Assembly: GCA_003615045.1 (NCBI GenBank)
Contig: ML014356.1
Coordinates: 1 to 22,737 of the forward strand
DNA length: 22,737 bases
From: Caulochytrium protostelioides
Taxonomy: Eukaryota > Chytridiomycota > Caulochytriomycetes > Caulochytriales > Caulochytriaceae
Direction of reading: 5' to 3'
Below the pieces are notes generated by a model. That model saw nothing but the letters and a program-made list of their open reading frames with translations, was not told the origin of the DNA and ran no database searches. Of the stretch, positions 7,981 to 19,700 are shown in pieces (within the stretch, counting starts at the first letter, position 1; each line of letters opens with the position of its first letter). A program made the position numbers and the translations under genes.

Positions 7981-9299
7981 TTAGCGACCGCCAAAAATGG
8001 ACAGGAAGGACTTGCGGCGGTCCTTGGGCTGGAGCTTTGCCGCGGCCACGAGCGCCGGCGAGCCGTTGGCATTCAGCGGCGTCAGTCCGGGCATCGTCGG
8101 CACCGAGACGCCCTGGCTCATGGCCTGCGAGGGCGAGCCGCTGAGGAAGGTATTGGGCGTCACGCGGACCGGCTGGGCGCGGAGCCCCGGGATCGGCGGG
8201 CCCTGCGCCACGCGCTGCTGGCCCTTCGTGTCGCCGCGCTGCGCCGCCGCCGTGTAGTAGTTCCACGCGCGCTGCGGGTCGTACGCGGTGCCCATGCCCA
8301 TCTCCAGGAAGTAGCCGAGCGCATACATCGCCTTGGGCAGACCCTGGTCGGCCGCGAGCTCGGTCAGCCGGAACGCCTGCGCCTCGCTCTTCGGCAGCAG
8401 GCCGCTCACCCCCGAGAGGTACCAGCCCGCGAGCGCAAACTGCGCCTCGGCGTCGCCCTGGTCGGCCGCCTGCGAGTACCAGTAGATCGAGTCCTGCGGG
8501 TTGGGCGCGCACCCGAGGCGGCCGTACTCGTAGATGAAGCCCAGCTTGTACTGCGCCGGGCGGTACCCGAGCTCGCCCGCCTCGAGGAGCAGGCCGACGG
8601 CATACGACTCGTCGACGGGCACCAGGGGCGGCAGGCCGTGCTCGTAGAGAATCGCCAGCTGCATGAGCGGGTGCGGGTTCTCCTCGTCGGCGACGGCGAC
8701 GGCGCGCTTCAGCCACTTCAGGCTCTCCTTGTGGTCGACCTTCATGCCGATCTCGCCGCGCAACATCGCGACGCCGATGCGGTACATGCTCGGGCCGTAG
8801 CCCGCGGACGCCGCGCGCTTGTAATACGTCGCAGCGAACTTGTTGCTCTGCTTGGTGCCGCGGCCGTGCTCGTTGGCGGCGCCGACGGCGTGGCAAGCCG
8901 GCGCATGCGATCGCTTCGCCGCGGCCATGAACTGCGCGAACGCTTGGTCGAACTTCTGGTCGTCTGCGTACGCGACGCCCAGGTAGTACTGCGCGTCGGC
9001 GAACCCGCCGGATGCGAGCTTCTTGAGCAGGTGGAACCCGTCCTTGAGCAGCTGCTTGCGCTTCGCCTCGTACTGCTCGGCCTGCGGCATCTCGCCGAGC
9101 TGCCCCGCCGTCTCGATCATGAGCTGCGCGAGCTGGAACTGGTGCGGCGACGACTTGCCGAGCGCGCGCGATTCCGCTTCCAGGTGCGCGAGCGGATCCA
9201 GCTCGGGTTCCGCCTGCGACTGCTGCATGTACGGCGCCATCTGCGCCTGCTGCAAAAACATTTGGCCCGGCATCACATACGCCTGCGGCTGCAGCTGCA

Positions 9300-9342
<43 letters not shown>

Positions 9343-10540
9343 TAGCATGAACATCTGCTGTTGATGCTGCAGCTGCTGCGAGGCGGCGGTAGAGGGAGGC
9401 GGCTGCGAGAGACGCGGCGGCACGGTGCCGGCCATGCCGCCTGCGGGCGCCGGGGCGGGCACCGACGCGTGTTTGGCCGACGAGACGGACGCCAAGGACA
9501 CCGACGTCGGGTCGGCTAAGGCCATCGTGTCGGGAAGGATCCGCGACGCGGTCGTCGACGCCGCGGAGCCGAGGGCCGACGCGTCGTCCGCCACCTGCGA
9601 GGGCGCGTTAGCCGCGTCCTCGGCGTCCACGAGGATGCGCGGCACCATGCCCGAGACGGCCGTCACGTCGGAGCCGTCGAGGCAGGGGATCTCGGTGCGG
9701 ACCGGCGGGACGTCCAGGTTGGTCGGGATGCTCGTGACGCTCTGGTTCGGCTCGTCGACCATCACGCCGGACGTGTCGCGGTGCGGCGGGACGAAGGCGA
9801 TGGGGCTCGGGGGCATCATGGCCGCCGCCCCGGCAGCGCTCACGGACGCCGAGAGGCCCGAGCGCGCGACCGTCGCGGTGCGACGGATCGTGGGGCGCTT
9901 CATGCTGAGCGCGCTGAACGTCGGCGCCTCGTCGAGCTTCATCGACGGATACGACGTGTCGGACGCCGTCGAGCCCGAGAGCGCCGAGGCCGCCACGGCG
10001 CTCGCGGCGCCGTCGTCGTCGTCGTCGTCGGCGTTCTCGTCCGAGGACACGAGCGAGATGTCCGGGCTGAGCGGGGGGTGCTCGGCGTCCGAGCCGCCGC
10101 CGGCAGCGCCGTCGCTCGAGCCGGACGAGCGCGGCGCGAGCTTGGCGACGGCCTCGGCCGCCGCGGCGCCGAGATCGATCGGCACGCCGTGGTGCGTGGG
10201 GATCACGATGCTCCCGACGTCCGAGTGCATCGGGGACTCGGTCGTCGTCGAGTTGACCCGGAAGTCCGGGTCGGTCGCGGCGCGCACGACGTCCGGCGGC
10301 GGCGGCGCGACCTCGGCAAACGCCACGCGCGGCGGGACCGCCGACGCCGCGACCGTGGCCACGTGGGCCTTCTCGGCCGCCTCGCCGTCGCTGCTGCCGG
10401 GGCGGTTCTCGGGGGCGGTGGGGCCTTCCGCGGCGCCGGCGTGAGCGGACGCCGGCTGGACCGGCGACGGTGGCGTCTCCAGGCCCGTGGTCGCGTTGAT
10501 GAGAATGATGGACGGCGAGGCCTGCGCGGCGGACTGCTGA

Positions 10541-10571
<31 letters not shown>

Positions 10572-11451
10572 AAGCGACGGTGCGGGCCGGCGAGTCGCGC
10601 GCTGGCGGCGAGGTCGCGAACAAGGTGCTGCTGCCGTGGCTGGAGGCGCTCGTGGCGGCCATCAGGGTCGGCGCCTGGCTGCCAGCGGTGCTCGCGCGCT
10701 GGGCATCGCCGAGCGAAACCGGCGTTGGGTGCGACTGGGACGCGGACGGCTGCGACTGCGGCGTGAGGTTGGACGTGCTGCGCATCGGCGTTGGCGGGCG
10801 CTGCGGCATCGGAGGGATCGAGAACGCCGGCTGGTATCCCGGGTGCTGCATCATGGGCGTCCCCGGACCCGACGGCACCGGCATCGGCATCTGCATCGAC
10901 AGCGGGTACCCGCGCTGCTGCGGCGGCGGCTGCGCGTACATGCCGGGGGGCCCCGCGCTCACGGGCGAGCCGTGACCGTTGACCAGGTAGGGCCGCGGCT
11001 GCGGCGGCATGGCCATGCCGGGCGGCGGATAGCTGCCCTTCGCGTAGGGCATGGCGGGCGCCGAGCCGTACATGCTCTGCAGCGGCTGGGCGGCGACGCC
11101 GGGCATCGGCGGGCGGTACGCGGGCGCAGCGCCGGGGTTGCCCGGCCGCGGCGGGTACATGTACTGCGGCATCGCGGGACCCGGCGGCGCCGCGGCGGCC
11201 GGCGCGTAGTACATGAGACGGCCGTCGGCACTCTGGCTGAGGCCCTGGGACGGCGGGCCGCTGGCCGAGGGTGGGTGGCGCGTGCCTGCCGTCTTGGTGC
11301 CCGGCGGGAACGACGCGATGGGGCGCGCGGGTGCCGGCATGTAGCCGCTGGGCGGGCCGGCGTAGCCCGGGTATGGCATGGGCGCGGGGCTCCAGGCATA
11401 GCCTGGCCGCGGGCCTTGCGGCCGCGGGCCGAGTGGCGGCTGGTTCGACAT
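7981..11451 (-). CDS. SKT5: Chitin synthase regulator, Skt5/Chs4 type, Sel1 repeats
   Basis: This 1156-residue protein ends in seven Sel1-like (SLR) alpha-alpha repeats at about 813-1080 and closely matches the fungal Skt5/Chs4 family. Those proteins bind and activate chitin synthase III and help place it at the growing wall or septum. Diagnostic stretches include YEYGRLGC, SIYWYSQAADQGDAEAQF, LAGWYLSG, MYALGYFLEMGMG and YYTAAAQRG. The first 780 or so residues look disordered: Pro/Met/Gly/Tyr-rich at 1-230, poly-Ala at 295-304, poly-Asp at 475-480, poly-Gln (14 Gln, mixed CAG/CAA codons) at 704-717. The C-terminus is DRRKSFLSIFGGR with no CaaX box, unlike yeast Skt5, which is farnesylated. 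I chose the ATG at 11451 (context ACCATG) because the frame upstream has no further ATG. No catalytic domain is present, so this is an adaptor. The family call is secure; the exact synthase partner is inferred. Confidence 0.94.
9296..9345 (-). repeat. Coding CAG/CAA repeat encoding poly-glutamine
   Basis: This tract inside the chitin synthase regulator gene encodes a run of 14 Gln, flanked by further Gln-rich sequence. CAG and CAA are intermixed, which is typical of a poly-Gln run maintained as protein, unlike the pure CAG tract at 12417-12536. Confidence 0.85.
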
Positions 11452-11540
11452 GGTGCGGACAGTCGCTGACGAGGAGCGCGCGCACACCAGGAGGGAGAGG
11501 TCGCGCCGGATAAGCAGAAGCGGCTCGACAGCAGCGCCGG

Positions 11541-11565
11541 TCAGGTCAGGTCAGGTCAAGTCAGG
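11541..11565. repeat. (TCAGG)5 pentanucleotide repeat
   Basis: TCAGG repeats five times with one change (TCAAG in the fourth copy), about 90-115 bp upstream of the ATG of the chitin synthase regulator, so probably in its promoter or 5' leader. Confidence 0.85.
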
Positions 11566-11792
11566 ACGGCGACGGCGGCAACGACCGTCTGAGGCGCTTC
11601 CGGGAATGGGGATGCCAGGTCTCGCCTTTTCGTGATGGTGGCGCCGTCGGAGAATGATGAAGTGGATGGTCACGTCGCCGAGAAGGCGAGCGCTTCGTAC
11701 ATAAAAAAAGCACCACGAAACGACGCCGCCGCAGAGAGGGGGAGGGACGGGTTACACAAGCAAGGTCATGGGCCCGACCGCCGCGCCGCGCC

Positions 11793-11818
11793 GCGCCTAG
11801 CCTCGCCTAGCCTCGCCT
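11793..11818. repeat. 10-bp tandem repeat (GCCTAGCCTC)
   Basis: The unit GCCTAGCCTC is repeated about 2.5 times directly after a short CCGCG-rich run. It lies about 350 bp upstream of the chitin synthase regulator ATG. No function is evident. Confidence 0.7.
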
Positions 11819-12415
11819 ACGTAAGACGTACGGCTGCTTCAGCGGCGACCGTGGCGGAGGAGAAGGAGGAAGAGGAAGACGGGATGCGAGGGGCTTGCTT
11901 CCTTTCCTCGGTTGCGGCGGCGTCCGCAGCGACGAGGGCGATGATGGGATCACGGACGCGACGGCCACGCCAAGCGAATGCGGGAAGAAAACCAACTGAG
12001 TCGGCGTCAGCGATAGCGAAGGGCCACGCGTCTGTAGCACACGAGAGAGAAACGAGGCCTACAAGCAGCGCACGAGACGAGTCGTGGGGCGGTCGGAGGC
12101 GGCGGGCGTTGATTCGGAGAGCGGCGAATCGTTGAGGGGGTTCAAGAGGAAGAGCGGCAGCGTCGTGGCGCGGCGATCCTCGCTTTCTTTCCCTTTCGAA
12201 ACAGCGTTTGCTGTCTCCTCGCTGCTCCTTGCTGTAATGACGAGCAATCACGACAAGAAAAAAAAACTGTCGGACGCGGATACCTTGACGTCTTCCCCAC
12301 GGGGCGACAGTTGCAGCGTCACGATTCCACGATGGGTGGGAGTGCGGTCTGTGTAGAGGACAGCCGTGGCGCTTTGGGAACGACGCAGCCGAGCCCAGAT
12401 CCGAAGCAGGCGACC

Positions 12416-12538
<123 letters not shown>

Positions 12539-14200
12539 CCACAGGGAGGCAAGAAGGCGTTGTCACGGAAGGCGCTCGCACGTCAATGGTCCAAGCCGCC
12601 AGGACGTGCTCTGCCTGATGCAGTTCGCCGATGGCAGGCAGGCCGCTGTGTGGCCGTTGCTTCGCCCCTTTCGCGGCCGCGGTGGCGGTTGGATGGGGCC
12701 TGGAAATGGTGGGGTCGGTGGTGGGCACGGGGCACGGGGGTCCCTGCGGATGCTCACGCAAGCGATAGACGGAAAACAAGGGGTGCTGCTGCGGGGGTGA
12801 CTTGTTCGAGCGGTCGAGCTCGGCGGGGCGACGCTCAGCCGGTGGGTATGCGGCCTAAGCACGTCAGCGACAGCCGCAGCGACAACGTGTCAGACCGTGG
12901 TGGCGACGGAGGTCAGGGCTCGTCGCGCAGCAGCGACTCGTGTGAGAAAAATTAGAATTCCCTTTTCTGTTGTCGACCAATGTCTGGGGTCGCCGTGGTT
13001 GCTTCGAAACGACGTCAATGGCGAGGGGCCCTCTCCGCGAGAGAGAAGAGCGAGTGTGGGTGTATTCGGGTGCAGGCCGAGTGGCAGGGTCGGTCGTGGA
13101 ATGTCGGAATCAAGCGCGCCAAGCGTCAGGGACGGTCGGCCCTAGAGTGGAATGGAATGTCGAGGCCGACGGCCGAAGGGAGAGAAGTCGTGGCGAGTCC
13201 GTGGCCGAGAACAAGCTGGAGAGGTCGCTCCACACCCCTGATGTCGATGCGGGAAAAGCAAGTGGAATTAATGATGAAACGACCGCTCATGCTCACCCTG
13301 GCGGTATACTCGCGCCAATGAAACAGCCATGCCCATCTCGGCTCGAGCGGGGCTCATGCGTCGTTCCGCATCCTCGGGAAAGGCGGCCTCGGGAGGGGCT
13401 ATCCGCTCTCGATCCCGTCGCTGTGCCGGGCGCTCGCCCGCCCGCCCGCATGGCCCGTGTGGGCTTTCAGAAACCGAAATAACACGGTGGTGAAGGGACC
13501 GAGGCCGTCCCATATCCATGAAAAAAAGACGGCTCGCAAACGCCCTTTCGCCTGCGTCGACCGGTGTGATCGGCGGCGTTGCGACGCCCGCGGACGGCCG
13601 TGTTCCCTGCGTTGGTGGCGACCGCCGCGAGGGCCGATGCGCCGGCGCCGATGGCCACGTCGAGCGCCGGAACGGCGGCGCGCCGCACGTCCCGCGGTCC
13701 AGCGCCGCTATGGAAACGGCGCTGCTCGTCGTCTCAGAATCGCGGGCGATCAGCTTTTTGTGCATTTTCTCTTTTCTTGACCTTTTTGCGGATCCTTCGC
13801 CTCTCGGACCCCCTCCATACTGTGTGGGTTCGATCAGGGATGACGTGGACCGGACGCCCAGAACGGGACCGGCTTCTCGGGACTTCTCGTTCGGCGTCCG
13901 CCGCCAAACGGTCTCGTGAATGGCGCATCCTGCGCACGTCGAGCCCGAAGGAACAGCACGCCTTTGCCGCGGCAATTTTGAATGGACGAGCGCAGACCCG
14001 CGGCCTCGTTGTCGCCCCGACCGGAGGCGCGGACGGCGTCCCGGCCGCGCATGAAAATAGATCGGTCGTGTGGCGCTACGGGCGAATGCCCATCGGGCCT
14101 GGTTAAGGCCTTGCCAACAGGACGGAAGGCGCCGCCCCCGCCGCTGCCGCCGCCTAGCTGGCATTAGACCCCAGGGCCCGACAAAGCATGCCGTCCCCGC

Positions 14201-14230
14201 CACCAACGTGCCACAACGTGCCACAACGTG
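14201..14230. repeat. Three 10-bp repeats with ACGTG cores
   Basis: Three consecutive 10-bp units, CACCAACGTG then two copies of CCACAACGTG, place an AACGTG core exactly every 10 bp. The block lies about 240 bp downstream of the GPN3 stop codon, in the gene-poor spacer. The cores resemble half sites of bZIP or bHLH factors, but no target gene is apparent. Confidence 0.8.
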
Positions 14231-14401
14231 TGACACTCACAGGCGTTCGCATAGACGCGCTTTCGCCGTCGCCATCGCCATTGCCTTCGCGGATGGGGAG
14301 CACCACCAACAGGGCGACGGCCCCCATCGACACGCAGGACCCCTGCACCGCGGTGCCGAGCAGCATGGCGCCGATCCACCCATGACATCCATGAAACATC
14401 A

Positions 14402-14425
14402 GAAATTACTGGATAATAAATTACG
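14402..14425 (-). terminator. AT-rich 3' region of GPN3
   Basis: This short block (minus strand GTAATTTATTATCCAGTAAT) is strikingly AT-rich against its surroundings and lies 46-69 bp after the GPN3 stop codon. It is the best candidate for the cleavage and polyadenylation region of that transcript. Confidence 0.4.
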
Positions 14426-14470
14426 TGGGCGCAGCCGCCCGAGAGGTGCTATAGGAGGGGGGGAGAGAGG

Positions 14471-15301
14471 TTACATGGAGGCATCGTCGTCGTCGTCGTC
14501 CGCGTCGTGGTCGGGCAACTCTTTGGGCTCGACGTCCTCGCCATACTGGAGCGCGTGGTCAATATGCGAGAGCACGAGCTCGATCGAGTCCTCGTCGGTG
14601 ATGTCGAGCGGGACAAAGCTCACCAGGTTGAATTCGGAAATCAGGCGGGTCATGGCGATGTTGAGGTCTTGGAATCGCGTCATGGACGTGTCCTGGGCCG
14701 CGCGCTCGAGCATCATATCGGTATCGACGTCGAGGAACCGCTCGGTCTCGAGGGTCTTACCCTTCTCGCCGAGCAGATCCATCTTGGTCATGACGTTGAT
14801 ATGCGCGATTTCGAGCTGGACCATGGCCGACATAGCGCTGAGCACGCCGGCAAAGAACTTGGAGGGGTCGTCAATGAACTGGCTGTCGAGGCAGTAGATG
14901 CCCCCGACGCGGTAGCCCAGGCGCTGCAACACCTCGACCACGGTGCGCATCACCGGGATATGGGTATAGAGCTCAATCTGGCCCGGGCAGTCGATAATCA
15001 GGTAGTCTTCGGCGTAGTTGTCCAGCTCGTCCTCGAGCCAGTCGATGTTGTCGATCAAAAACTCGAGGCAGTAGATCAGCCCGCCGTTCGGGCCGTAGTG
15101 CAGCTCTTCGACGACATCGTCGAGCGAAATCAGATCGCGGATATCAATGGCAGGCTTGTACTCAAAGTGCTCTGCCGCCGGGTCGAGATTGACGAGGTGC
15201 ATACTCCGCTTCGTGGCTTGCGCATGGCTGATGATCGTGGAGCAGAAGGTGGACTTGCCGCTCCCGGCCGGGCCCATCACCAGCTGGCAGAGCTTCCCCA
15301 T
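14471..15301 (-). CDS. GPN3: GPN-loop GTPase 3
   Basis: This 276-residue protein matches GPN3 almost end to end. Family members are small GTPases needed for assembly and nuclear import of RNA polymerase II, and probably polymerase III. Motifs are the P-loop MGPAGSGKST (9-18), NLDPAAEHFEY (38-48), the defining Gly-Pro-Asn loop GPNGG (70-74), DCPGQIELYTHIPVM (104-118) and the guanine-specificity motif TKMD (172-175). The segment SHIDHALQYGEDVEPKE (245-261) matches the animal GPN3 C-terminus. I call GPN3 rather than GPN1 or GPN2 because of the QLVMGPAGSGKST start and the QYGED region. The tail is a short run of seven Asp followed by ASM, shorter than the human tail. The start ATG is in a CACGATGG context. 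It is divergent with the importin gene, which also starts in CACGATGG. Confidence 0.97.
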   Translation of the reverse strand: MGKLCQLVMGPAGSGKSTFCSTIISHAQATKRSMHLVNLDPAAEHFEYKPAIDIRDLISLDDVVEELHYGPNGGLIYCLEFLIDNIDWLEDELDNYAEDYLIIDCPGQIELYTHIPVMRTVVEVLQRLGYRVGGIYCLDSQFIDDPSKFFAGVLSAMSAMVQLEIAHINVMTKMDLLGEKGKTLETERFLDVDTDMMLERAAQDTSMTRFQDLNIAMTRLISEFNLVSFVPLDITDEDSIELVLSHIDHALQYGEDVEPKELPDHDADDDDDDASM

Positions 15302-16770
15302 CGTGGCAGGACAAGAGAGGGTTCGGAGCGCACCACGCGCGAAGCTCCCAATATCGGATGTGCCAGCGGTTCCGCGAGACGGTGCGATGAGGCGGGGCGA
15401 AGTCGGCGGCGACTCTGTAGCGCGGCGACGGCAAGGCGCGACAGGTGGAGGGATGGACAGCGTTGGCTCGTCTACGTGAATCGGCGATGGGACTGGGAAG
15501 AGCGGAGCGACAATGCGTGATACGGCGGCGAGTCATGCAGGCGAAAGCGTCGAGGGCCGGGCGGTGCTTCGCCCACGACCTTTGTATCACCACAGGATCG
15601 TCTATTGCAGACACTATGCTGCTTGGATCCTATTCCTGCGCGGTGGGACTCATTCCCGCTCAGGCCGGTCGTGGCGGTATGCAGACCTGCCGCACACCCA
15701 GAAAGTCCGACTCGCGAGGCCCCGGCTTTCGCCCTTTTTTTCTTTTGCTTCGACGTGGCACGGCGGAGCTTTGACCCGCATGTAGGCAGGTGCCAGGCCG
15801 GCCGAGCCGTGGGAGGCGCGGTGAAAGCCGGATCGGATCCATACTGGTTCTCCTCCACGACTCCGATGGATTCGTTCGATCAGTCCTCTGCCCCGCGTCA
15901 TCATGGCGGTCATGCATGCCCAGTCGTGACCGCAAGTCGCGGAAGGCTGCTGCAGCATCCGGATCGGCCTTCGGTTGCCGGCCGCTCTGGGCTATGTCGG
16001 CGCCGCCATGCCGCCGATGCGGGCACGCTGCCGATCCTCGACGCAGCCGCCGCGCCGTCAGCACCGTCACTGCGATCGCGGCCATCGGCGTCGCCCATGC
16101 TTCCCTGCTCGTCGGCCACGTCGGGCCGCCACCGGCATCCTGCCGTTCCATCCAGGCCTGGCCGGCCACGCGCGGCGTTGCCCCCTGCCGCGGGTGCTGC
16201 CTTCAGGGCCCTCGCCGCGCCGGCTTCCCGGCTTGACGCCGCCGCTGGTCGGGCCTTCTCCAAGCGCGGCGCAGCGGCCGCCGGGCGCCAACCGCCTCAG
16301 GACCCTCTCTGTCGCAGGCGCGACCGTCGTGGCGGCGGCCGGCACCCTTCCCAGGGCGGGAACTGCGGGACTGCGCAGGGTGTGCTCGTTCGACCGCCGC
16401 GACAGCTGCTGGAGAGGCATCATCGAATCCTGGATCAGCCGTGCGGATGCATCGCCAACGTGAGTGGGGACGTCTACGGCTCCACGTGCTGGCCGACGAC
16501 GCGGGCTCCGGCGCCGAGTGTTGCGCACGATCTCACCCCAAAGCAGGCAGGCCGTCTGCACTTCAGCCAACCACCGTCCATCGATCGTCATACCGGCGAT
16601 TCGACATCGGTGTGCATCCGTGTTTTTGACATTCCGCCGGCGGGGGACTCTTTGATCCATCACGTATGCTTCTCCGTCCCGACTGGGCTGATCCGTGCTA
16701 TCCTGCATCCCCATTGCCCCCGATCCCTCTTCGCCGGAGGGTTGTAGTTGATTCTTTGTTGACGCCCACG
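15302..16770. promoter_or_regulatory. Shared upstream region of divergent GPN3 and importin genes
   Basis: This 1.47-kb region must hold the promoters and 5' leaders of both GPN3 (leftward) and the importin (rightward). An open frame of 380 codons (15605-16747, plus) and overlapping frames on both strands give Arg/Pro/Ala/Ser-rich translations without family resemblance, so I do not call a gene. The T-rich patch around 15733-15750 and the lower GC content near 16660-16760 are compatible with promoter DNA. No TATA box is convincing. Confidence 0.5.
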
Positions 16771-19700
16771 ATGGCGACGTTTGAGCAGGACCTCGCCCAG
16801 GTGCTGGCGGGGTGCCTGCAGGCCGACGCGAACGTGCGCGCGTGGGCCGAGCAGCAGCTGGAGGCCGCGGCGCGGGAGCCGCCGTTTGCGCTCGCGCTGG
16901 TCCACGCGGCCCAGGCCGCCGCGCTGCCCCTCGGCACGCGCCAGTTCGCCGCCGTCACGCTCAAAAACTACGTCGCGCGCCACTGGTCGCCCGCGTGCGC
17001 GCAGTATGAAGCGCCCATGCCGTCCGTCGAGGACAAGGCCCGCATCCGCGCCGCGCTCCTGCATCTGCTGGCCGACGCGACGCCGCGCATCCGCACCGCG
17101 CTCGCGGCCACGATCGCGCAGATCGCGCAGGTCGACTGGCCCGACCAGTGGCCCGACCTCGTGCCCCAGCTCGTGCGGCGGCTCGACCACGGCGCCGTCG
17201 AGCCGACGCCGCTCGCGTCTGCCGGCGTCTCGGGCGCCCTCTGCGTCCTCGACGAGTTTACGCAGGACTGCGTCTCGGACGTTCAGCTCGTCCAGCTGGC
17301 GCCCGACGTCCTTGGCGCGCTCGACCGGCTGCTGATGGCCTCGGCCGCGACGTCCGCGGCGTCGCCATCGTCCGTCACGGCCACGGCGGCGCCGTATACG
17401 CTCGCCCAGCAGCAGCATGCGATGGCGGTGCAGACCGAGACGCTGGAAGCGCTGCTGACCATGGAACTGCCCAAATCCCACGCGCTCACGCGGATGATCG
17501 AGCAGCAGCTGCCGGTTTGGATCCGCCACTGGATGAGCTGCCTCGCCGCGACCGAGCCGACCGCCGCGCGCAGCGGCATGCTCTACGAATGGCTCCGTGC
17601 CTGCCACGTCGTGCTCATCCACAAGGCGTCGAGCATCGTCGCCGCGCTGCCGCATCTGCTCCAGCTGGCGGTGCGCCACCTCGCGGCCCTCGCGGCCCTC
17701 CAGCAGTCGAGCAGCGCGGCTGGCGACGCCGGCGATGCGCGTCACGGCGACGAGGGCCATCACGACAACGCGGACGGCGCGGTCCCGTCGCACACGCCTG
17801 AACAGCTGACGATGCTCTGGATCACCGTGATCGGCGACGCGGCGCGCAAGCCGGCGATGCGCACCTTCTTCGCCCATGTCGACAGTGACCGGCGCCCGAG
17901 TTTCTTCCGCGCTCTCTTCCCGCACCTGCTTGCGCTCGCGGCCATCACGCCGCGCATGGTCCAGGCGTGGGAGCTCGATCTCGATTCGCTGATCGGCGAC
18001 GAGCACGACGGCGGCGGCGGCGGCGGCGGCGGGCCCGACGCCATGGACGTCGTCGGCCCCCGCGTCGGCGCCGCGGATCTCATGATCGAGCTCTACGAGA
18101 TGCACGCCCAGGCGCTGTCGGAAGAAATGATTCATCTCGCGATGGCCCTCGCGGCCGAGCCCCTCACCCCGGCCACGTCGCCGGAGACGATGCGCCTGAT
18201 GGAGGCTTTCATGTACCTGGCGGGCACGCTGCCCGCGCTGCCGTCGGAGCTCCCGACGCCGTACGGCGCGCATGAGTGGCTCAAGCTGTTCGCGCACCAC
18301 CTGCTCCTGCCGGCGACGGATCCGGCGGGCCCGAGGGGTGTGCCCCCCCTCGTGCAAGGCCGGTGCCTTGCGTTTGCCGCGCGCTATGCGCGGCGCATGG
18401 CCGCGTACCCCGACCTCCTGACGACCCTCTTCCACCGCAGCTTGGCGGGCTTGGCGGCCACGCGCGAATGGGACCCGCGGCTCGTGCTTACGCTCAAGAG
18501 TGTGCAGTCGTTCTTGCGCACGGCCGCGAGCCCCGCGTTCCGCACGGCCCAGCTCGACACGGCGATGGCGCGCCACCTCGTGGCGCAGCATCCGGCCCTG
18601 CTCGCGACCCTGGGCCACGTGGCGCTGGCCGAGTCCGAGTCCGTCGACGCCATGGCGCTGCTGCTGGACGTGACGCACGATGTTGTGCGCGCGCTCCAGC
18701 ACGCGCAGGCCGACCTGGCGCCGGCGCTCGACGCTCTCAATGCGCTGATGGGCCATGTCTATCGCGCCTTCGCGGCCGAGTATCTTCTTCAGGAACAACT
18801 GTCCACGCTGCTGCAGTGTCTGCTCGCCGACGCGGCGGCCTTCGAGGCCCTGGAGGCTGCGTGGATCCCGGAACTCCGACGCCACCTGAACCCGCTCACC
18901 CCGAGCGAACCGCAGCACGCCGCGTCGGGCTCGCGCGATGATACCCTGCGCCTGACGATACTGCTGATCGTCACGCTGCTGGAGAACACGCCCACAACAC
19001 GGCCCGTGAACCCCGTCTATGCGGACGTGCTGCTGCCTGATGTCATGGCCCAGATGTTTGCCTCCGACGAACCGGTCGTGTACCAAGCGGGGACGCGCCT
19101 CGTGCGCGCCCTGGCCGAGCGCGACCTCCCGCGCCTCGCCGCGGTCCCGAGCCCGAGCCACCCGGGCCGCTCGCTGCTCATCACCGTCCTCGCGGCGCTG
19201 CTGCAGCCCCAGCACGGCGATGCGTCCGCGATCCACATCGGCGAGATCGTGCATGCCATTTTGCTGCGCGACCCGCACGTCTTTGACGGCGTCCTGCCCG
19301 ACCTGCTGACCGCGTGCTTGCACCGTCTCGTGGCCGCGACGCGCCCCGACCTCGTGCACGCGCTGCTCGCCATCTTTGCGCATCTCATCCGCCACCAGAC
19401 CGACGATGTCCTCGACTTTCTCGACCAGACCTCCGTCCACGTCCCGCCCGAGGCGGCGGCGTCGCCCGCGTCGTCTGCGTCGCCCGAGTCGCCGGCGACG
19501 CCCGCCCCGGCCGCCACCGCCGCCGCCGCCCCCGCGGATGCCCCGACGGGCCAGACCGTGTCGGGCCTCGCGGCGCTCGCGCAGACCTGGACCACGCATG
19601 CCGAAGACGTCTACGGCGCGTACCGCGTCCGCAACCACATCGCGGCGCTCGGGGTTCTGCTGCTGCGCGCGGACCCGCGGCTGGACCGCGTGCTGGTGCC

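Noticed and set aside
13269-13275. ATGATGA, a possible C box of a C/D snoRNA
   Set aside because: No D box (CTGA) was found within a plausible distance and there are no terminal complementary stems.
13821-13840. tRNA B-box-like GGTTCGATC
   Set aside because: The flanks do not form a T-stem and there is no A box or acceptor stem upstream, so it is not a tRNA gene.
15605-16747. 380-codon plus-strand frame between GPN3 and the importin gene
   Set aside because: The translation is Arg/Pro/Ser/Ala-rich and matches no family. The region is better explained as a divergent promoter. A spliced gene cannot be fully excluded.
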